Source of the DNA: Bacillota bacterium
GTDB taxonomy: Bacteria; Bacillota; Clostridia; DSM-8532
Direction of reading: 5' to 3'
Assembly (NCBI GenBank): GCA_023426765.1
Contig: JAEZBW010000024.1
Span: forward strand, 1 to 9,062
Length of the DNA stretch: 9,062 nt
The number at the start of each line of letters is the position of its first letter. Positions within the stretch are counted from its first letter, which is position 1. The notes beneath the pieces were generated by a model. That model saw nothing but the letters and a program-made list of their open reading frames with translations, ran no database searches and was not told where the DNA came from. Position numbers and translations under genes: made by a program. Positions 5,663-9,062 of this stretch are shown piece by piece.

Positions 5663-7222
5663 CTAAAGCTTGCGATCTTTATCTATTTTCAGGGGAAGCA
5701 TCTGCAGGATATCCTTAAGTTCAAACACGCCCAGCAGAATCAGTATAACAGCCATCAACCCGCCTGTCACGGCACCTGCCGCCAGCAAAGCTAACGTCTT
5801 CTGATGGAACAGGGTTTGAGCAAGTAACCTTACGACGGGTGCGGCAATTACCCCTGCAGCAGCTGCAATTAAAGGTTTAACCAACCAATCTCCAATCTCT
5901 ATGGACAATCCGGTTGTCTTTATTGTGGTACGCAGGTTCAGCAAAGAACCGACCAAATTGGTAACCACGAGGGAAATGATATATGCACTCATCCCGAATG
6001 CCGGTATTCCGAACCACACAAACCCCAGCCTCAGGACACTGGTGATCATGGAATGCTTCAGAGTGTCCTTTTCTTTGCCGAGGCCATTCAAAACACCCAG
6101 CAGTGTTTGCTGAAGGTAGAAAAAAAGGCCGGTGAAAGACAGCAGGAACATCATCTGCCCCACATTCTGACCGGGATAAATCAGATCGGAAATATCTCTG
6201 CCGAATGCAATAAACAAACTGGTAAACAGAAAACCCAGTACCAGGGTGACACGGATGGAACGTGAGATTTGCCGGTTTGCACCGTTCATTTTTTTCAGCG
6301 CAGCCGCTTCTGCAATAGCCGGAACCAGGGCGGTGGCCAAAGCAGCTGTCAGCATGGACGGAAATGTGATAACCGGGGCGGCCATACCGGTAAGCTTACC
6401 GTACTCTGCCAGAGCTTCGGCATTTGTCAACCCGTAAAGTCCCAGACGCTGCGGTATCCACAGGAATTCAACAGTTCCCAGCAGGGATAAAATTAACCGG
6501 TTGGCAGTGATTGGCAGAGAAATGCTCAATATTGATTTCCCGATATCTCGTTTACGAAGAATCTGATCACTGGAATTGGAGGAATCTTTGCTTCTGCGAA
6601 ACTGAAACACCAGATAAACAACAAGAACATTGGCGATCTCCCCGACAATCATGCCAATGGTCGCAAACAGGCATTTTCTTTCCATGTCTCCCTGTGCAAA
6701 GATATCTGCAATAGTGAATATGACAATCAGCTTTGCAGCCTGCTCCGCCACCTGTGAAACCGCATTGGGCGTAACCTCCTGCTTTCCATAAAAATAACCC
6801 TTTAGCGCCGTTATCGCGGCGATGAACGGAATGGCAGGTAAAATCCAGTACATTGCGCTTTTTGTACGGATATCACCAATGAGTACGTTCACAACAAAGT
6901 CAAGGTTGAGATACAGCACAGCAACAACAGCAGAAGCCGCTATAAAAATTGCTGCACCTGCAACAAGGGCAATACGGTTGGCATTTTTATGGTTCCTCCT
7001 GGCTGTTTCCTCAGCAACAAGCCTTGCAACAGCAATCCCCACTCCGGCTGTAAGGCCCAGCAGTACCAGATTGTAAATCGGAAGGACCAGCTGATAAAGC
7101 CCCATTCCTTCGGCACCGATGGAATTGGCAATGTAAACCCGGTAGATAAAACCGATACTTTTTACAATAAAGCCCGCAATGGTCAGAATGAATGCGTTTT
7201 GCTTCAGGTTCTTTTTTCCCAT
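5663..7222 (-). CDS. SpoVB-like MOP-family flippase (polysaccharide / lipid-linked precursor export)
   Basis: This is a multi-pass membrane protein of 519 residues, probably 14 transmembrane segments, of the MVF/PST branch of the MOP superfamily. The N-terminal pattern (NAFILTIAGFIVKSIGFIYR, then GAEGMGLYQLVLPIYNL) and the length match stage V sporulation protein B and its paralogues, which flip lipid-linked cell-wall or polysaccharide precursors. Clostridia often carry several such proteins, so a spore-specific role (SpoVB) against a vegetative one (MurJ/YtgP-like) cannot be decided here. I prefer the ATG at 7222 (MGKKNLKQ), where family members usually begin, with AGAGG 4 nt upstream. A GTG at 7249 with AAGGG 7 nt upstream would add nine residues and is a real alternative. 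The gene is apparently monocistronic and no clear terminator follows its TAG. Confidence 0.88.
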   Translation of the reverse strand: MGKKNLKQNAFILTIAGFIVKSIGFIYRVYIANSIGAEGMGLYQLVLPIYNLVLLGLTAGVGIAVARLVAEETARRNHKNANRIALVAGAAIFIAASAVVAVLYLNLDFVVNVLIGDIRTKSAMYWILPAIPFIAAITALKGYFYGKQEVTPNAVSQVAEQAAKLIVIFTIADIFAQGDMERKCLFATIGMIVGEIANVLVVYLVFQFRRSKDSSNSSDQILRKRDIGKSILSISLPITANRLILSLLGTVEFLWIPQRLGLYGLTNAEALAEYGKLTGMAAPVITFPSMLTAALATALVPAIAEAAALKKMNGANRQISRSIRVTLVLGFLFTSLFIAFGRDISDLIYPGQNVGQMMFLLSFTGLFFYLQQTLLGVLNGLGKEKDTLKHSMITSVLRLGFVWFGIPAFGMSAYIISLVVTNLVGSLLNLRTTIKTTGLSIEIGDWLVKPLIAAAAGVIAAPVVRLLAQTLFHQKTLALLAAGAVTGGLMAVILILLGVFELKDILQMLPLKIDKDRKL

Positions 7223-7311
7223 GGAACCTCTGTCACAGTTTAACAGCACCGAAGCACCCTTTGTTCGGGAGGGAATGTCAGAGGCGGTAAGCCGTTAAAC
7301 CGATGGTTGTT

Positions 7312-7342
7312 CTTATAAAATATATGGCCTTGCCCTATTCAA
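7312..7342 (-). promoter_or_regulatory. Possible promoter of the SpoVB-like gene
   Basis: TTGAAT (7342-7337) and TATAAG (7317-7312) are 19 nt apart, a longer spacing than ideal. It lies just after the aguAB terminator and about 60 bp before the earlier start codon. This is a weak match and the best candidate in the gap. Confidence 0.35.
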
Positions 7343-7358
7343 CATTCACCCGAAAATG

Positions 7359-7381
7359 AAAAAAGCCTGACAGGCAGGCTT
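7359..7381 (-). terminator. Terminator of the aguAB unit
   Basis: On the minus strand AAGCCTG (7381-7375) pairs perfectly with CAGGCTT (7369-7363) around a 5-nt loop, followed by a run of T (7364-7359). It is a textbook intrinsic terminator about 240 bp beyond the aguB stop, after the repeat region. Confidence 0.85.
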
Positions 7382-7479
7382 AAGTGACGCAGGGTTATGT
7401 GTCCCCTCTTCATTTTTTTCAGTGTTTAATGCGTGCTTGGTGAAATATGAACAAAACACACGTGCTAAAACATAAAAAT

Positions 7480-7662
7480 GCTCGCTATCTTTGATGACAC
7501 CATAGCGTGTGAGTATGTGAACCAGAAAGTAAATTTTTAAGCTTAACGGATGCTCTCTATCCCTGACAGCGCCTTCGTGTGAGAGTATGTGATTAAGAAC
7601 GAACGCATTTAAACTTATCAGCGCTCTCCATCCCTTACTACACCGTCAAGCGTGAGCAGCGG
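7480..7662 (-). repeat. Three degenerate tandem copies (period 71-72 bp) of the aguB 3' end
   Basis: Forty-base units start at 7480, 7552 and 7623. Each reads roughly GCTCTCTATCCCTGA... to ...CGTGTGAGTATGTG on the plus strand, and the spacers are also related (TTAAGCTTAA / TTTAAACTTA). The unit at 7623-7662 is the coding 3' end of aguB. By eye, the two outer units match at about 29 of 40 positions. Translated on the minus strand, all three give x-[IL]-L-[ST]-x-x-G-[AV]-[VI]-[RK]-D-x-E-[RH]: PLLTLDGVVRDGER, HILSHEGAVRDREH and HILTRYGVIKDSEH. The last two share a frame that stays open to 7346 but has no sensible start. The rest of the 7250-7617 gap holds only the terminator and the possible promoter. 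Confidence 0.7.
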
Positions 7663-8502
7663 TTTATACAGTTCAGGCCTTCTGTCCCTGAAGATCCCCC
7701 AATCAGCCCGCATCCGTTCCAGTTCATCCAGATCAAAGGTATGTGCGAGGATTTCTTCAGCCTTACGGCTTGCTTCGGCCAGGATCTGCCCCTGAGGTCC
7801 GGCAATAAAAGAAGAGCCGTAAAAAGTGAGGCTGGTGGTGGCAGTTTTCTCTTCGCCGATCCGATTGGAAGCGACGACTGGCATCAGATTGGCAGCCGCA
7901 TGCCCCCGCATGCATACCTGCCAGTGTTCTTTGGAGTCTATTGTGTCGGCAAGTGGTTCAGAGCCAATGGCTGTAGGATACAGCAATAGTTCAGCACCCA
8001 TCAGGGCCATACAGCGTGCGGCTTCCGGAAACCATTGATCCCAGCATATTCCCACACCGATTTTTCCATACCGGGTTTTCCAAACCCGAAATCCCGTGTC
8101 ACCCGGATTGAAGTAGTATTTCTCTTCGTACCCGGGCCCGTCGGGGATGTGGCTTTTCCGATAAACCCCAAGCACCGAGCCGTCTGCATCTATCATCGCA
8201 ACAGAATTAAACCTGGCATTGTTTTTCTTTTCATAAAAGCTGATGGGAAGCACCACTCCGAGTTCCGCAGCAACCTTGCTGAAATGCCGTACCGCTTCAT
8301 TTTCATCGGTTTCGGCTGCAACAAAGTAATGCTCACACAACTCCACCTGGCAAAAATACGGGGTTTCAAAAAGCTCCTGCAGCAGAATGATCTGGGCTCC
8401 CCTGTCTGCCGCAAGGCGTACGAGCTTTTCGGCATTTTCAATATTCACACGGATATCCGCCGAACTTTTCATCTGTGTGGCGGCGACAGTGACCTTTCTC
8501 AT
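7618..8502 (-). CDS. aguB: N-carbamoylputrescine amidase
   Basis: This cytoplasmic enzyme hydrolyses N-carbamoylputrescine to putrescine, CO2 and ammonia, the last step of the agmatine route to polyamines (294 residues). It is a nitrilase-superfamily member. The catalytic triad is visible as E43 (LLQELFETPYF), K116 (YRKSHIPDGPGY) and C153 (GVGICWDQWFPE). HAAANLMPVVASNRIG and the C-terminal WGIFRDRRPELYKPLLTLDG are also family hallmarks. The reading frame is open up to 8649, but I chose ATG 8502 because homologues start MRKVTVAATQM and GGGGGAG lies 8 nt upstream. It follows aguA by 92 bp, with a hairpin near its ribosome site. Its tail VVRDGER extends slightly past the usual end, and the 3' end is repeated downstream. 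Confidence 0.96.
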   Translation of the reverse strand: MRKVTVAATQMKSSADIRVNIENAEKLVRLAADRGAQIILLQELFETPYFCQVELCEHYFVAAETDENEAVRHFSKVAAELGVVLPISFYEKKNNARFNSVAMIDADGSVLGVYRKSHIPDGPGYEEKYYFNPGDTGFRVWKTRYGKIGVGICWDQWFPEAARCMALMGAELLLYPTAIGSEPLADTIDSKEHWQVCMRGHAAANLMPVVASNRIGEEKTATTSLTFYGSSFIAGPQGQILAEASRKAEEILAHTFDLDELERMRADWGIFRDRRPELYKPLLTLDGVVRDGER

Positions 8503-8522
8503 ACGGAAAACTCCCCCCTCGG

Positions 8523-8543
8523 AGCCGGCTCGGAAAGCCGGTT
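8523..8543 (-). other. Hairpin just before the aguB ribosome site
   Basis: AGCCGGCT (8523-8530) pairs with AGCCGGTT (8536-8543), eight pairs with one G-U, around a five-base loop. It ends a few bases upstream of the GGGGGG of the aguB ribosome site in the aguA-aguB gap. It could stabilise the mRNA or tune translation. No T run follows, so it is not a terminator. Confidence 0.45.
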
Positions 8544-8594
8544 CATATGCAAAATGTTTCCAGGTATGGGTCTCGAACCTTGAATCACGGTACT

Positions 8595-9062
8595 TTACGA
8601 GTAAAAATCCTTTTCGAACGGTCTCCTGGGTACCTGCTGTGTAAGGCAATGAATATTACCGCCTTCTTTAACCAGCTTCAGGCCATCTATAGGCACGATG
8701 GTACGATCCGGAAAAACCAGCTTCAGGATATCGATCACTTCCCAATCGGTTTTCACCCCGAAGGTTGGTAAAATTATACCCTGATTGACCATATAAAAGT
8801 TCAGATAGCTTAAGGTCAGTCTTCCGCTCTCGATCTCCATAGCAGGCGGCTGCGGAATTTGAATCACCTTCAGCTTCCTGCCCCTTGCATCGGTTTCCTT
8901 TTCCAGAATCTCGAAATGCTCCATGCTTCTTTCATAATTCGGATCCGTTGGGTCCCTGCAAACCTGAAGCAGCACTGTTCCCGGAGATGCAAAGCATGCC
9001 ACATTGTCGATGTGTCCGTCGGTCTCATCTCCAAATAATCCCCTGGGGAAGGCGATAATTTT
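8595..9062 (-). CDS. aguA: Agmatine deiminase, C-terminal part (gene runs off the window)
   Basis: This enzyme converts agmatine to N-carbamoylputrescine and ammonia and feeds the product to AguB. Only the last 155 codons are present; the frame is open to the window edge. The visible part begins before FGDETDGHIDNVACFA, which carries the conserved Asp and His of the guanidine-modifying fold. It ends with GGNIHCLTQQVP, which holds the nucleophilic Cys of the peptidylarginine-deiminase-like family. From family knowledge a full protein has about 340-370 residues, so more than half lies upstream of the window. It ends in TAA, 92 bp before aguB, and the two genes are very likely cotranscribed. Confidence 0.95.
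   Translation of the reverse strand, partial: KIIAFPRGLFGDETDGHIDNVACFASPGTVLLQVCRDPTDPNYERSMEHFEILEKETDARGRKLKVIQIPQPPAMEIESGRLTLSYLNFYMVNQGIILPTFGVKTDWEVIDILKLVFPDRTIVPIDGLKLVKEGGNIHCLTQQVPRRPFEKDFYS

Noticed and set aside
7390..7432. Plus-strand terminator-like AGGG...CCCT with T run
   Set aside because: The stem is only four pairs, and there is no plus-strand gene for it to end.
7481..7500. CtsR-like half site (TATCTTTGA) in the aguB repeat region
   Set aside because: Only half a box is present and no promoter is nearby. It is part of the tandem repeat unit.
8035..8583. Plus-strand open frame of 182 codons
   Set aside because: It is antisense to aguB, which has a full catalytic triad. 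The plus-strand frame has no domain and no convincing ribosome site.
8555..8590. tRNA-like GGTCTCGAACCT stretch
   Set aside because: It recalls a T-arm, but no acceptor, D or anticodon stems can be built around it. It lies in the aguA-aguB gap.
8503..8649. Forty-nine-residue N-terminal extension of AguB
   Set aside because: It would overlap the aguA stop and does not match the family. A good ribosome site supports 8502.

Overview
The window reads as chromosomal DNA from a spore-forming anaerobic member of the Clostridia. The reasons are a clostridial-type flavodiiron protein, an Hsp18-like small heat-shock protein behind CtsR-type operators, a SpoVB-type flippase, an agmatine-to-putrescine gene pair, strong GGAGG ribosome sites and sigma-A promoters of Gram-positive type. 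The genus cannot be fixed from the sequence alone. Every convincing gene lies on the minus strand, so transcription runs from high to low coordinates.

Layout, in the direction of transcription: (1) 9062-7618, aguA (its 5' part lies outside the window) and aguB, which convert agmatine to N-carbamoylputrescine and then putrescine. They are followed by degenerate 71-72 bp tandem copies of the aguB 3' end and a clear terminator. (2) 7222-5663, a SpoVB/MurJ-type membrane flippase. (3) 5541-4962, an Hsp20 gene whose promoter is bracketed by two CtsR boxes, with its own terminator. (4) 4873-4474, about 400 bp without a credible gene, filled with hairpins, short repeats and inverted repeats. (5) 4473-3191, a monocistronic flavodiiron protein gene (fprA) whose promoter carries a perfect 18-bp palindrome, ending near a perfect 38-bp palindrome. 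(6) 3067-48, a three-gene ABC-2 exporter operon (permease, permease, ATPase).

The most interesting element is the roughly 240-nt leader of the ABC operon. A near-consensus promoter (TTGATC-N17-TATAAT) drives a leader that contains a possible 20-codon upstream ORF with a good ribosome site and a TTG start. It also contains a long stem that hides that ribosome site, a closing 8-bp helix, and a strong intrinsic terminator before the first permease gene. One strand of the stem (GCTCCGGT) is nearly a copy of the 3' half of the terminator, so it can form a competing antiterminator. This is the architecture of a transcription attenuator or riboswitch controlling an exporter. The signal could be ribosome stalling, a small molecule or a protein; I do not recognise the leader as a named class.

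The genes belong to separate transcription units: polyamine synthesis, envelope or spore polysaccharide export, protein-folding stress, oxygen/NO detoxification, and export of an unknown, possibly toxic, substrate.
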